A stretch of 64,000 nt of DNA. Origin: Mesorhizobium sp. NZP2077 (GTDB taxonomy: Bacteria > Pseudomonadota > Alphaproteobacteria > Rhizobiales > Rhizobiaceae). Below the pieces are notes generated by a model. It saw nothing but the letters and a program-made list of their open reading frames with translations, made no database searches and was not told the origin of the DNA. The DNA lies in contig NZ_CP051293.1 in NCBI RefSeq assembly GCF_013170805.1, positions 7,136,001 through 7,200,000 on the forward strand, given 5' to 3'. The translations under genes were made by a program, and so were the position numbers. This document shows, piece by piece, positions 1-11,210 of the stretch (within the stretch, counting starts at the first letter, position 1; every line of letters begins with the position of its first letter).

Positions 1-510
1 ACCGACAGCGAGGTTGTGGAACGGCTCGCCGGCCTGCCGATGGGGCGCGTCCTGCCCGAAGTGTATCGCCTGAAGGAGCCGCTGTCGCCGCATCGTTCAG
101 CCGAACTCGACGGCGTCGCGATAGACGTGGCAAAGCTCTCGCTTCCGGACTTGCCGGGTCCGATCGTCATCGAAGGTGCCGGGGGACTGATGGTGCCGCT
201 CAACCGGCGCACCAAGTTCGTCGACATATTCGCACAGTGGCGGATGCCGGTCATTCTGTGCGCCCGCACCACGCTCGGCACGATCAATCACACCTTGCTG
301 TCGATCGAAGCGCTCAGGGCCCGTTCCATCCCGCTCATCGGCATCGCCTTCATCGGCGATGAGGTGGCCGATACGCAGAGGACGATCGTGGAATTCAGCG
401 GCGTGCGCCAGCTTGGCAGACTGCCGCTTCTCGATCCGCTGACAAGTGAGACGCTGAGGGAAGCGATGGTTGCCGGCTTCGACCTCACAGCGATCGCAGG
501 AGGCGAATGA
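1..510 (+). CDS. bioD: Dethiobiotin synthetase, 5'-truncated by the window edge
   Basis: ATP-dependent dethiobiotin synthetase closes the ureido ring of 7,8-diaminopelargonic acid in the penultimate step of biotin synthesis, in the cytoplasm. The frame is open from base 1, so the N-terminal P-loop lies outside the window. What remains has the BioD core: the VIEGAGGLMVPL segment (GAGG loop, about residues 52-63 counted from the GTG at 16) and the ILCARTTLGTINHTLL segment. The family is about 210-230 residues, so roughly 50 are missing. The stop codon overlaps the bioA start (ATGA), showing translational coupling in a bio operon. Identification is secure from motifs plus the bioA neighbour. Confidence 0.93.
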   Translation, partial: TDSEVVERLAGLPMGRVLPEVYRLKEPLSPHRSAELDGVAIDVAKLSLPDLPGPIVIEGAGGLMVPLNRRTKFVDIFAQWRMPVILCARTTLGTINHTLLSIEALRARSIPLIGIAFIGDEVADTQRTIVEFSGVRQLGRLPLLDPLTSETLREAMVAGFDLTAIAGGE

Positions 511-1775
511 TGACGCAGTCTCGAGTCTGGCATCCCTTCACCCAGCACGCGCTCGAGCCGGCAATCCCCGAGATTGTCCGGACGGAAGGCGCCTATCTTC
601 ACAAGGCCGACGGCTCCCGCATCCTGGACGCGATTTCCTCCTGGTGGGTCGTCACCCATGGCCACCGCCATCCCCGCATCATGAAGGCCATCGAGACGAC
701 CGCGTCGAGCCTCGACCAGATCATCTTCGCCGGCTTCACCCACGAGCCGGCCGAGCAGCTGGCAGAGGCGCTTGTCGGCCTCGCCCCGCCCGGCCTCGAC
801 CGGGTGTTCTATTCCGACAGCGGCTCGACCTCCGTCGAAGTCGCGTTGAAAATGGCGCTCGGCTATTTCCGCAACCTCGGCGCGCCGCGCTCGCGCATTG
901 CCGTCATGGAGCACAGCTACCATGGCGACACCATCGGCACGATGAGCGTCGGCGCCCGCGGCGTGTTCAACGCCGCCTACGAGCCTTTGCTCTTTGAGGT
1001 CGACACCATCCCCTTCCCGGCCGCCGGCCGCGAGCAGGAAACGCTGGATCGTTTCGAGGCTGTCAGCCGTGACCGGCGCGTCGCCGCGCTGATCGTCGAG
1101 CCGCTCGTGCTCGGCGCTGGCGGCATGCTGATGTATCCGGCTTCGGTTCTGGCTGAATTGAAGAAGATCACTGAGGCCTCCGGCACGCTCTTGATCGCAG
1201 ACGAGGTTATGACCGGCTGGGGACGCACCGGAACCATGTTTGCCTGCGAGCAGGCGTCCATATCTCCTGATATCCTGTGCACCTCGAAGGGCTTGACCGG
1301 CGGTGCCATCCCGCTGGCCGCCACACTTGCCAATGACGCCATCTTCCAGGCTCACTATTCCGAGGACCGCAAGAAGACCTTTTTCCACTCGAGCTCCTAC
1401 ACCGCCAATCCGATCGCCTGCGCGGCAGCACTTGCCAATATCGAGATCTGGCAGGACGAGCCGGTGGCCGAGCGGATCGCGGCCCTGAGCGCGAAGCAGG
1501 CCGCCGGGCTTCAACGCTTCCGGGACAATCCATATTTCTCCGACAGCCGGGCGACCGGCACGATCGCCGCCCTCGATCTGCGTACCGACTCTGCCGGCTA
1601 TCTGGCCGAAATCGGGCCAAAACTGCGCGCATTCTTCCTTGAGCGCGGCCTGCTTGTGCGCCCGCTCGGCAATGTCCTCTATCTTCTGCCACCCTATTGC
1701 ATCACCGGAGACGAGTTGGACGGGCTCTATGACGCCATCGAGGAGGCCGGCGAACGCTTCGGCTCAAAGCCATGA
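507..1775 (+). CDS. bioA: Adenosylmethionine-8-amino-7-oxononanoate aminotransferase
   Basis: PLP enzyme that transfers an amino group from S-adenosylmethionine to 8-amino-7-oxononanoate (KAPA), giving 7,8-diaminopelargonate. The 422-residue protein has the class III aminotransferase layout: [13 protein letters not shown] near residue 45, the [10 protein letters not shown] segment with the cofactor-binding Asp at about 232, and the Schiff-base lysine at about 261 in CTSKGLTGG. Length is normal. The ATG overlaps the bioD stop; a second ATG follows immediately at 510 and cannot be excluded. The 3' end overlaps bioZ by 4 bases, so bioD-bioA-bioZ form one translationally coupled unit. Confidence 0.96.
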   Translation: MMTQSRVWHPFTQHALEPAIPEIVRTEGAYLHKADGSRILDAISSWWVVTHGHRHPRIMKAIETTASSLDQIIFAGFTHEPAEQLAEALVGLAPPGLDRVFYSDSGSTSVEVALKMALGYFRNLGAPRSRIAVMEHSYHGDTIGTMSVGARGVFNAAYEPLLFEVDTIPFPAAGREQETLDRFEAVSRDRRVAALIVEPLVLGAGGMLMYPASVLAELKKITEASGTLLIADEVMTGWGRTGTMFACEQASISPDILCTSKGLTGGAIPLAATLANDAIFQAHYSEDRKKTFFHSSSYTANPIACAAALANIEIWQDEPVAERIAALSAKQAAGLQRFRDNPYFSDSRATGTIAALDLRTDSAGYLAEIGPKLRAFFLERGLLVRPLGNVLYLLPPYCITGDELDGLYDAIEEAGERFGSKP

Positions 1776-2755
1776 GCCGGTCGTCGCGCATTCTCGGGTT
1801 TGGTCATCATGCGCCGGCGCGCAAGGTGGAGAACCCGGAAATCGAAGATCGTCTCGGGCTTGAACCCGGCTGGATCGAGCGGCGCACCGGGATTCGGTCG
1901 CGCTTCTGGGCAACGGACGAAGACACGCTGTCGGGCCTTGCCGCGCATGCCGGCGACATGGCGCTGGCAAATGCGGGCATCAACCGGAGCGACATCGGCC
2001 TGCTGTTGCTCGCCACCTCGACACCCGATCACCTCCTGCCGCCGAGCGCGCCACTGGTCGCACATCGGCTGGGACTGGGTCGTGCTGGAGCGATCGATCT
2101 GACCGGTGCCTGCGCCGGCTTCATCTATGCGCTGATGTTTGTCGAAGGCTTTACCCGCCTCCACGGCAAAGCGAGCCTTGTCATTGCTGCTAACATCCTC
2201 AGCCGCCGCATCAATCCGGCCGAGCGCGCCAGCGCCGTGCTGTTTGCCGATGCCGCCGGCGCCGTGGTGATTGGTCCGTGCGATGACCCGGATCGAGGCA
2301 TTCTCGGCGCTTCGGTGGATTCCGACGGCTCGCGCTACGGGCTGATCCAGATTCCGGCGGGAGGAAGCAACAGACCGTTCCATGGCGACCTCGATCTCGA
2401 GCAGATCCGCATGACGATCACCGACGGCCGTGAAGTGTTCGGCAAGGCGGTCGAGATGATGACTGCCTGCTCGGAGGACGCGCTCGCTACAGCCCAAATG
2501 CGGCCGCAGGATATCGATCGGTTCGTGCCGCATCAGGCCAACGCCCGCATTTTCGACGCGGTCGGGAGGAACCTAGGCATAGCCGATCACGCGATCGTCA
2601 AGACGATCGCCGACTATGGCAATTCTTCCGCCGCAACGATCCCGCTCTCGCTGTCGCTGGCCCATCGGATGCAGCCGTTTCGGCCGGGCGAGAAAATTCT
2701 TCTGGCGGCGGCGGGCGCGGGCCTCAGCGGCGGTGCCCTCGTCGTCGGAATTTAG
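1772..2755 (+). CDS. bioZ: BioZ, FabH-like ketoacyl-ACP synthase of biotin precursor synthesis
   Basis: A 327-residue member of the 3-ketoacyl-ACP synthase III family. The catalytic triad is visible: Cys114 in TGACAGF, His254 in VPHQANARI and Asn284 in [10 protein letters not shown]. In Mesorhizobium and Agrobacterium, BioZ is known to supply the pimeloyl moiety for biotin, replacing the BioC-BioH route, by elongating a glutaryl thioester. Position directly after bioA, with a 4-base overlap, is what separates it from a housekeeping FabH. The small subfamily difference from FabH is not provable by eye, so the call leans on gene context. Confidence 0.93.
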   Translation: MSRSSRILGFGHHAPARKVENPEIEDRLGLEPGWIERRTGIRSRFWATDEDTLSGLAAHAGDMALANAGINRSDIGLLLLATSTPDHLLPPSAPLVAHRLGLGRAGAIDLTGACAGFIYALMFVEGFTRLHGKASLVIAANILSRRINPAERASAVLFADAAGAVVIGPCDDPDRGILGASVDSDGSRYGLIQIPAGGSNRPFHGDLDLEQIRMTITDGREVFGKAVEMMTACSEDALATAQMRPQDIDRFVPHQANARIFDAVGRNLGIADHAIVKTIADYGNSSAATIPLSLSLAHRMQPFRPGEKILLAAAGAGLSGGALVVGI

Positions 2756-2811
2756 CCGAGCGAACCAGCTGCCAAGATTCACCTTGTATGATGATGAGGA
2801 CAACAGAACCA

Positions 2812-3264
2812 ATGCGAAAAATAGTGGCCGGCAAGCTGCACGGCATTCACGTCACCGAAGCGAACCTCAACTACCATGGTTCGATAACGCTCGACCCCGA
2901 CCACTGCGAGGCAGCCGGGATCCTGCCGATGGAATTCGTGGAGATATGGAATAAGAATTCCGGTGCGCGGATTTCGACCTATGTCATCCTCGGCGAGCGC
3001 GGTTCACGGTGCTGCATCCTCAACGGAGCGGCGGCTCGCACCTGTCAGCCCGACGACCCGATTATCGTCTGCAGCTCCATCTACCTGGACGAAGCGCATA
3101 TCACTTCGCTGAAGCCGCGGATCGTCACGTTCGACCAGGATAACCACATACTCGACCGCCTGAGCTACTCCGTCGATATTGACACAGACGGCCGTTACAG
3201 TTTCGCGATTCTTGACGAGGCGGATGAGCCTTTGGTCATTCCTGCCCTGGTCTCCGGGGCGTGA
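2812..3264 (+). CDS. panD: Aspartate 1-decarboxylase
   Basis: Pyruvoyl-dependent decarboxylase that makes beta-alanine from aspartate for pantothenate and CoA. The protein begins MRKIVAGKLHGIHVTEA and carries the self-cleavage site Gly-Ser in NYHGSITLD (about residues 22-30), where the Ser becomes the pyruvoyl group. The conserved Asn-Gly-Ala-Ala segment (LNGAAART) is present. Length, 150 residues, slightly exceeds the usual 120-140 because of a C-terminal tail. In-frame ATGs lie at 2788-2796, but family starts align with 2812, and GAGGA at 2796-2800 can serve as ribosome site. It lies 56 bases after bioZ on the same strand, so probably co-transcribed: biotin and beta-alanine supply in one unit. 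Confidence 0.92.
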   Translation: MRKIVAGKLHGIHVTEANLNYHGSITLDPDHCEAAGILPMEFVEIWNKNSGARISTYVILGERGSRCCILNGAAARTCQPDDPIIVCSSIYLDEAHITSLKPRIVTFDQDNHILDRLSYSVDIDTDGRYSFAILDEADEPLVIPALVSGA

Positions 3265-3740
3265 GCCGCGCTCCACAGATGTGCGAGCCTCTTCGCCCCG
3301 TTGCAACGTGCTCGGCACTGAAGAGCGTCTAGTCTAAGACTCGACGAAGTTGCTGACGCTCAGCTTCGAAAGGCTGATGCCCACTGCGCCTTGGGCACCG
3401 TGGGCCTTCGTGGGATGGCGCAATGTCTCGCATCTGCTGATCGGCGAACAGCGGTTTGCATGTCTGACCCTTGTCTCAGGTTACTTGCGGTGGCGGCTTG
3501 CAAATTCTTGCTGCCTTCTCAAGCGCCGCGGCTGGGTCCTTGACGACCTGGCTTTTCATGATCTTTGCCGCCGTGTCGATCAAGCAGGCCATCGTCTTCC
3601 GCATCGGCAGCGGTGCCAACCATCATCGCGAATATGGCTAGCCGAACGGTCGCAAGCAGCACTGAGGTGGGCCTTCGGCAAAGTGTTTCCCGCCGGCACC
3701 ATGGGCTCACCAGCCATCTAACGCCTGATCCGGTTGCATA
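3265..3740. other. Intergenic region, no gene recognised
   Basis: About 480 bases between panD and the small minus-strand gene. Open frames on both strands are low-complexity and match no family I recognise. I see no nod box, tRNA or convincing terminator. The abrupt change from dense operons suggests eroded sequence. Confidence 0.5.
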
Positions 3741-3926
3741 TCAGCGTTCGTCGATCGGCGGCTTGGCAGCAAGGCCGAGCCTGGCTCGTTGGCCATCGGC
3801 GAAATTTTCGGCGGGAGACTGTGTCTTGAACCGAAGAACTGTCAGTTTGCCGTCCTCAACAGTATGAACGACCCATCCCCCACCGCACCGCTTGACGCGC
3901 ACGTCATTAGGTTCGCCAGCCACCAT
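3741..3926 (-). CDS. Small DUF2188-like protein
   Basis: A 61-residue protein containing GGGWVVHTVEDGKLTVLRFKT followed by a short helix, resembling the beta-rich DUF2188 fold (small proteins with a GGW core, function unknown). A strong ribosome site (GAGGGGC, 5-6 bases before the ATG on the minus strand) supports translation. It lies about 330 bases beyond the nodA stop on the same strand with no shared overlap. The family assignment is tentative; that it is a real small gene is more likely than not. Confidence 0.55.
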   Translation of the reverse strand: MVAGEPNDVRVKRCGGGWVVHTVEDGKLTVLRFKTQSPAENFADGQRARLGLAAKPPIDER

Positions 3927-4252
3927 TACTGCCCCTCATTTTCGTCGCCCTTAGGATGAGACTGGAAGCCGTTCCCGCACATCGGAAAACATGGGACCTT
4001 ACGTAACGTCAAGCCCCAATTTTGGGATAGCCGATGCCTCGTCGATTTCAGGGTGACGGCGATTCAGGTCCGCAAAATCCGTGCGCGTGCAACCTCGTGC
4101 TCGGATCGACTTAGATGCGCAGATTTTGCATGTTAATTCAGCCTTGTTATCCACAGCTAACGTGAATGGGAACGCGTATTCAGTCCGAGTAGCTCTGCAA
4201 AAAAACCGCCGCTCTTGTCCTCAGCGCCATCACCCGGCACCTTCAAGATGTT

Positions 4253-4843
4253 TCATAGCTCCGGACCGTTCCGAACGATCAGGGTGCCGGATGGCCACTC
4301 ACTCATCGAGCGTCCAATCGGCACAACCACGACGAGCACGTCCTCGACGCGCGTGGTCGGCAGGTCGAGATACACATCTGCGAGAGTGGACCGCACACGA
4401 ACGCCCGACACAATCGCCGCCAGGCCGTCTCTGCAGAACCTCTCCATATGGTTCCGCATCGCGTGCCGAACGGTGCCGAAAGCGAATGGAACCCCAAGCT
4501 GCTGCAACACTGGATATACAAGGCGCATTGAATGACTGATCCCTTGTCCCTCAAGATCCGGTCGCACCCCGTACAACCCCAGGTCGGCCACCAGGAGCTC
4601 GACCTCGTCAACTTTGATGAAGCGGCGTAGTATGCCGATATGACCCGCTACGCCGTGCGCGTCGTAGCTGATTGCGCGGAGCTCCGGCCTCGCACCGGCC
4701 CAGCTACGGCCGCCTTCGAATGGCTCTGCGTTGAAGGCCCCAGTCGGTCCGTAGGTCTTTCGGAAAAACTCGGAGAGTTCGACATGGTCGGCCTGTTGCA
4801 ACTCATTTTCCCAGCACAACCTCCACCGCACGTCAGAGCACAT
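4253..4843 (-). CDS. nodA: Nod-factor N-acyltransferase NodA
   Basis: NodA transfers a fatty acyl chain from acyl-ACP to the free amino group that NodB exposes on the chitin oligosaccharide backbone, setting the lipid part of the Nod factor; it is cytosolic and membrane-associated. The 196-residue length is exactly typical. Recognisable NodA segments are [12 protein letters not shown] at the N-terminus, [20 protein letters not shown], and the central [20 protein letters not shown] acetyltransferase-like region. A nod box lies about 250 bases upstream. No nodB, nodC or nodIJ follows, so nodA is separated from the other common nod genes here, an arrangement known in several Mesorhizobium. The frame is intact. 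Confidence 0.97.
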   Translation of the reverse strand: MCSDVRWRLCWENELQQADHVELSEFFRKTYGPTGAFNAEPFEGGRSWAGARPELRAISYDAHGVAGHIGILRRFIKVDEVELLVADLGLYGVRPDLEGQGISHSMRLVYPVLQQLGVPFAFGTVRHAMRNHMERFCRDGLAAIVSGVRVRSTLADVYLDLPTTRVEDVLVVVVPIGRSMSEWPSGTLIVRNGPEL

Positions 4844-5092
4844 GGAAAGACCTCATCATTGTTGCTGTTTTGTTGGGGAAGCGCCTAGCAGGAGGACGCT
4901 TGTCGCATCGAGCCGGCTCGATGTAGCTTGCGCAGGTCACCGAAGAAACTAGCCGCAATGAACATGCGACTCGGTTGTGTTCCGAGCACACCGGAAGGCG
5001 TACACCAGAAAAATACTGCTCGGAGCCAATACAAACATCGATAATTACCTTTTGGCTTACATCTTTGAAATCTTACTATGCGACGTTCTGCA

Positions 5093-5139
5093 GAATGGGC
5101 AAAATCCTTTGTTTCGATGAATGCATCCACGCTATGGAT
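5093..5139 (-). promoter_or_regulatory. nod box upstream of nodA
   Basis: On the minus strand the sequence begins ATCCATAGCGTGGATG and ends in ATTTTGCCCATTC, a clear NodD-binding nod box. Both NodD half-sites fit ATC-N9-GAT: ATC-CATAGCGTG-GAT and ATC-GAAACAAAG-GAT. The spacer between GATG and the second ATC is 5 bases here, against 6 in the two other clear boxes of this window (8168-8214 and 23396-23442). It is oriented to drive nodA, about 250 bases downstream. Confidence 0.93.
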
Positions 5140-5321
5140 AGGAAAGCATGCGTTTCAAAGAGCTTGTCTAGCCTCGGCCCCAAGGCGGCCTTTATCACGA
5201 GGCTTCGACCCGGCCAGTTGCCCGACCGACCCGCTCGTCAGTTGCCAGACCAACCGACAGCTATGGGTGGGACTTCCTCCACTGTTGATACGCGTCATCG
5301 GGGCGCACTGAACTTTTGAGG

Positions 5322-6059
5322 CTAAATCATTGCCATGCCGCCGTTCACATGAATGGTCTGGCCGGTGATGTAGGCGGCCTCGTTCGAGGCCAGGTAGACC
5401 ACAGCCGAGGCGACTTCCACGCCGGTGCCCATGCGCCTGGCCGGAATGGCGGCCATGATCGCTTCTTTCTGCTTGTCGTTCAGCTTGTCGGTCATGGCCG
5501 ATTCGATGAAGCCCGGCGCCACGCAGTTCACCGTCACGCCGCGTGTCGCGATCTCCTGCGCCAGCGATTTCGACATGCCGATCATGCCAGCCTTTGACGC
5601 GCAATAGTTCGCCTAGCCGGGATTGCCGGTTACGCCGGACACCGAGGTGATGTTGATGATGCGGCCGTTGCGGCGGCGCATCATCGAATGGGTCAGTTCG
5701 CGGGTGAGCCGGACCACGGCGGTCAGGTTGACCTCGAGTACCGCGTCCCAGTCCGCGTCCGACATGCGGATAAAAAGCCCGTCCTTGGTGATGCCGGCAT
5801 TGTTGACCAGTATGTCGACGCCTTCGAGTTCGGCTTCCGCGTTTGCGCCCAGCGCCTTGACCTCGTCACGGTTCGAGAGGTTCGCCGGAAACAGTCTTGT
5901 CCGCCCGCCAAGCTCGGCAGCCAACACCTCGAGTTTTTCGACACGCGTGCCGTGCAGGCCGACGGTTGCGCCCTGCGCGTGCAGCGCCCGCGCCACGGCC
6001 TCGCCGATTCCACCGCTTGCTCCGGTGACGAGCGCGTTGCGGCCGGTCAGATCAAACAT
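5322..6059 (-). pseudogene. nodG: NodG (FabG-like 3-oxoacyl-ACP reductase) with in-frame amber stop
   Basis: The frame spans 246 codons and reads as NodG/FabG, a short-chain dehydrogenase that reduces 3-oxoacyl-ACP: MFDLTGRNALVTGASGGIGE gives the N-terminal NAD(P) motif TGASGGIG, NNAG follows, then the catalytic Ser-Tyr-Lys region. A TAG codon at 5613-5615 sits where the family has Gln in [14 protein letters not shown] (CAG to TAG), just before the catalytic Tyr and Lys. The product would be a 148-residue truncated protein lacking the active site. The downstream half stays in frame and well conserved, so the mutation is recent. It lies 320 bases after nodE, matching the nodF-nodE-nodG order of other rhizobia. 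A chromosomal fabG origin cannot be excluded. Confidence 0.88.
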
Positions 6060-6379
6060 TTATCGATTCCCTTTCTAAGGACCGGCTTCGCACGGAAGCG
6101 GTCACTGGCGGCCATGCGCCTTCCAGACATTATCGGGTACAGCTTTGGACAGGCCCTCGAGCCGGACTCGAAGGGCCTCGCTTAACCTTCCGGGTAGCGG
6201 TACGTCCACGTCGCTTCAACAGTTGAGAATTTTACCAAAAAATGGGGCCCGGCTTGTCCAGCTTCCGCTGCCACTTGGCGCATTCACCGAGGCGGTCCAA
6301 GGGGCAGGTCCTTCACAATCGTGATCCGGCAAGCATTTGGATCCGAAGATAGAGTCACTGGAGGCATCTCGCATCGCTT

Positions 6380-7578
6380 TTACACCTGCTTGAACGCCAG
6401 AACTGCGTTCATGCCGCCCATGGCGAAGGCGTTGCTCAGTGCCACGCGCACTTTGCGCTCGCGCGCCGCATTGGGCGTGACGTCGAGATCGCAATCGGGA
6501 TCTGGCTCGCGATAATTAGCGGTCGGCGGCACGACGCCCTCCCGGATCGCCATCACGGAGGCGATCATTTCAAGTGCGCTCGCTGCGCCCAGGCAATGCG
6601 CGTGCATGGACTTGGTGGACGAGACCGACATCGAATAGGCATAGTCTCCGAAGACGCGCTTGATCGCCGCCGTCTCGGTCTGATCGTTGGCCTTGGTGCC
6701 GGTGCCGTGGGCGTTGAGGTAGTCCACGTCCTCGGCATTCAGCCCGTCGTCGGCAAGGCAAGCGCGCATCGCGGCCTCCGGCCCCTCGATAGACGGCGCG
6801 ACGATGTGGAAGGCGTCGCCGGAAAGGCCGATGCCTGCGATCTCGGCAAGCATTGTGGCACCGCGTACGGCGGCATGCTCATAGCTTTCCAGCACGGCCA
6901 TGCCCGCACCCTCGCCTATCACCACTCCCTTCCTGTCGGCGGAGAAGGGCCGGCAAGTATCCGGAGCGAGCGCGCGCATTGCTTCCCATGCCTTCGAAGG
7001 CATACGAGCGGCGCTTCGGCGCCTCCGGCAAGCATCCCGTCGGCCCGGCCGAGCCTGATCTGATCCGCGGCCGAAGCGATCGCATGGTTGGCTGATGCGC
7101 ATGCGGAGGCGATGGCAAAGACCGGGCCGCGCAGGCCGAGACTCATGCTGACCTGGCTGGCAGCGGCGCTCGGCAACCCCCGTGGTGCAGTGTAAATGAC
7201 AGCACGCTTCGCCCCGCCCAAAAGGAGGTCGCGGTAGGTTTCTTCGACCGTTCCCCAGCCGCAGACGCCCACTGTCGCGCCGAAGCGATACGGATTTCCC
7301 TCATCGCAGGAAAGTCCGGCGTGTTGCATGGCTTCGCGCGCTGCAAGCACAGCGAGCAAGCTGTGGCGGTCCATGGAGACGAGCTGGTTGCGGCCGATGT
7401 CGTGCTTGGGCAGCTCCTTGATCTCGGTACCGACAGTGCCCTTCATCTCATGAAGCGCAGAAGTGACCATCGGGCGGATGGCGGAGCGACCTTCGCGCAT
7501 CTCTTTTCAGATAGAGGCGGCGTTGTTGCCTAGGCCGCAAAGCCCGCCCATCCCAGTAATGACGACTCGCCTGTCCAA
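6380..7578 (-). pseudogene. nodE: NodE beta-ketoacyl synthase, broken by a nonsense codon and a frameshift
   Basis: NodE with NodF makes the polyunsaturated acyl chains of some Nod factors. Reading from a TTG at 7578, which follows the nodF stop directly, the sequence gives DRRVVITGMGGLCGLG, then a TGA at 7507-7509 where NodE has Trp (SIWKEMREG). The frame resumes and carries the active-site Cys in SACASANHA, then shifts by one base near 6994-6999 in the codons after GGAEAPLV. It continues in the next frame through [33 protein letters not shown] and [18 protein letters not shown] (the two active-site His) to the end. Adding one base restores about 399 residues, the NodE length. With two lesions no active synthase is expected. 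The usual C-terminal GGTNA is GGMNA here. Confidence 0.93.
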
Positions 7579-7854
7579 TCAGACCCCCTTCGCGAGCAAA
7601 CCGCGGACAGCTTCCACCATGTCGCCGACATTCTTGAGATTCGACCAGGCATCCGCCGCGTTCATGTCGATCTTGATGTCGTAGGCCTGCTCCACATCCC
7701 AGAGGAGATCCGCCAGACCCAGCGAATCGACTCCGAGCGAGGTCAGTTCCGTGGCAGTCGTTATTTCGCCGATGATGGACGCACTCTCGCCGCTCTCCGA
7801 TTCGATGCGGTTCTTGATCGTGGCAATGATTTCCGTTGCGAGTTGATCAGCCAT
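7579..7854 (-). CDS. nodF: Nod-factor acyl carrier protein NodF
   Basis: A 91-residue dedicated acyl carrier protein. The phosphopantetheine attachment Ser is in [16 protein letters not shown] (about residues 37-52), and the C-terminal [20 protein letters not shown] is characteristic of NodF. The ATG at 7854 has a good ribosome site (AAGGA, 7 bases upstream); an open frame extends upstream to 8028 but has no NodF similarity. The stop codon abuts the TTG that starts the nodE relic. It is controlled by the nod box at 8168-8214, about 310 bases upstream. It is the only intact member of its operon, so it would have to work with another synthase or have no function. Confidence 0.95.
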   Translation of the reverse strand: MADQLATEIIATIKNRIESESGESASIIGEITTATELTSLGVDSLGLADLLWDVEQAYDIKIDMNAADAWSNLKNVGDMVEAVRGLLAKGV

Positions 7855-7966
7855 TGTGTTCCTTTCCATAGCAATGCCTTTTGACGTGGGTGCGGCGCCA
7901 TACCTCTGCCAGTCACGTCGCAAAAATCGTCCCTGACCAGGCTTGTGCAACCCACCAACACCAATC

Positions 7967-8065
7967 GGATTATGGAGACCGGATGAGTTCCGGTTGCTCT
8001 GAGGCGTTGGCATCCAACTGCAGCTCATTTTCCCGCGGCAACTTCCATCGCACGTCTGAGCTCAT
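7967..8065 (-). pseudogene. Truncated nodA 5' fragment between nod box and nodF
   Basis: From the ATG at 8065 the minus strand reads [16 protein letters not shown], clearly the first 16 residues of NodA (compare the intact copy at 4843: [12 protein letters not shown]), then runs into unrelated residues and a TAA. Bases around the ATG (GATCTTTCCATGAGCTCAGA) also match the leader of the intact nodA. The nodF operon therefore appears to have taken over a nodA promoter and start region by recombination. The 32-codon frame could still be translated but has no catalytic part. Confidence 0.8.
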
Positions 8066-8167
8066 GGAAAGATCTTCTCCTTTCAGGCTCTTTTTTCGCA
8101 GTTGTCACACGATGAGGGTAGCGGGCAATCAGGACGTGTGAGGTGCTGTCAATGCGAGATTCCGGAA

Positions 8168-8214
8168 GATTGAGAAAATCGTTTGTTTCGATGAGATGCA
8201 TCCACCCTATGGAT
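8168..8214 (-). promoter_or_regulatory. nod box upstream of nodF
   Basis: The minus strand starts ATCCATAGGGTGGATGCATC and ends CGATTTTCTCAATC. Both half-sites match ATC-N9-GAT (ATC-CATAGGGTG-GAT and ATC-GAAACAAAC-GAT) with a 6-base spacer after GATG. It is oriented toward the nodA fragment and nodF, nodE, nodG. Confidence 0.93.
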
Positions 8215-8553
8215 AGAAATACAGTCCAATAAACGGGCAAGCCTCTGGTGCGGGCGATAATGCTACAGGAGACATCCCGCATGGCCACCCCACGCAAAAG
8301 CTGGGCACGTCTCGGTCGCTACTAGATGCTCAGCGCCTCACACTCGCTCTCTCCGGTGCAACGAAACGGCGCTTGCGCATCGCTGAAGGCCCAAGGGGTT
8401 AGCGATCCGAAAGGGCGGATATTATCTTTCGGGCCGAGGTTCCGAACACCATCGATTCGCTCGAACTCTTTCAGGCCTGCATCGCCCGGAATATCGTGAT
8501 CGCCCACCTCTTGTCTTGACTAGCCCCAGCCTAGGCCTTATGCCGTCACCATG
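8215..8553. other. Spacer between nod box and groESL control region
   Basis: About 340 bases between the divergent nod box and the CIRCE element. Short frames on both strands show no recognisable family. A plus-strand frame at 8281 opens after AGGAG but ends after 14 codons. Nothing else is seen. Confidence 0.4.
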
Positions 8554-8580
8554 TTAGCACTCGTCCTTGGTGAGTGCTAA
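8554..8580 (+). promoter_or_regulatory. CIRCE operator (HrcA site) of groESL
   Basis: A perfect inverted repeat TTAGCACTC, 9 bases, GAGTGCTAA, identical to the CIRCE consensus. It lies 84 bases before groES, so this chaperonin operon should be repressed by HrcA and induced by heat or misfolding stress. Confidence 0.97.
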
Positions 8581-8663
8581 CAGTAGGTCCGGCATAGCCG
8601 AGCTTTGTAGGTTGTCCGGCGCTGCCGGACGCTTTTCCCACCGTTCTCATCGAGGAAGAAAAA

Positions 8664-10714
<2,051 letters not shown>

Positions 10715-10740
10715 GGTCCGCGCCTCTCACCAATCTCGAA

Positions 10741-10769
10741 GGGCGGCAGCAATGCCGCCCCCTTTTTTT
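10741..10769 (+). terminator. Rho-independent terminator of groESL
   Basis: A perfect 8-bp stem GGGCGGCA / TGCCGCCC with a GCAA loop, followed by CC and a run of seven T. Its position just after groEL fits the end of the operon. Confidence 0.93.
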
Positions 10770-10799
10770 GGAATGGAGCCGGTCGGAAAAGGTTTGGGG

Positions 10800-11008
10800 C
10801 TCGCGCTTCAGCTTTGCGTTCTCGTCTTCCAAGGCTTTCAGCCGTTTGGCATCGGAGACGTCCATCCCGTCATACTTCGCCTTCCAGTTATACAGCGTCG
10901 CCTCGGAGATCCCATGCTTGCGCGCCAGGTCGCCCGCCTTTGCTCCCGCCTCATGCTCACGCAGAACCGCGATGATCTGCTCTCTTCCGTAAACCGCTTT
11001 CTCTTCAT
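10800..11008 (-). pseudogene. IS3-family transposase orfA remnant
   Basis: The minus strand starts MKRKRFTEE and, after a two-base insertion just past those codons, continues IIAVLREHEAGAKAGDLARK and then the helix-turn-helix part (GISEATLYNWKAKYDG) and the leucine-zipper part (DVSDAKRLKALEDENAKLKR) of an IS3-family OrfA. Similarity stops at about 10800, next to the groEL terminator. OrfB and the inverted repeats are missing. It is an inactive end of an insertion sequence. Confidence 0.75.
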
Positions 11009-11210
11009 CAGTCCGTCCTTCAATCGAGGCCGGACTCCTCAGGTGGGGGAAACTACCCGTGGCAGGCCAGTCGTCCGCGCATTGCCCACCTGTGGTAGTT
11101 CCAGATCCTACGTCTCCGATAAGGCCAGCGCCAAGGATCCGTCCCCTTCTAGGTCCAGTTGACGGGTTCCGACCTCGACAATCGGATTAGAAGCGTAAAG
11201 CTGCGTTCGT

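Noticed and set aside
288..1514. 408-codon open frame on the minus strand
   Set aside because: Shadow of bioD-bioA; composition typical of antisense GC-rich DNA and no ribosome site or motif.
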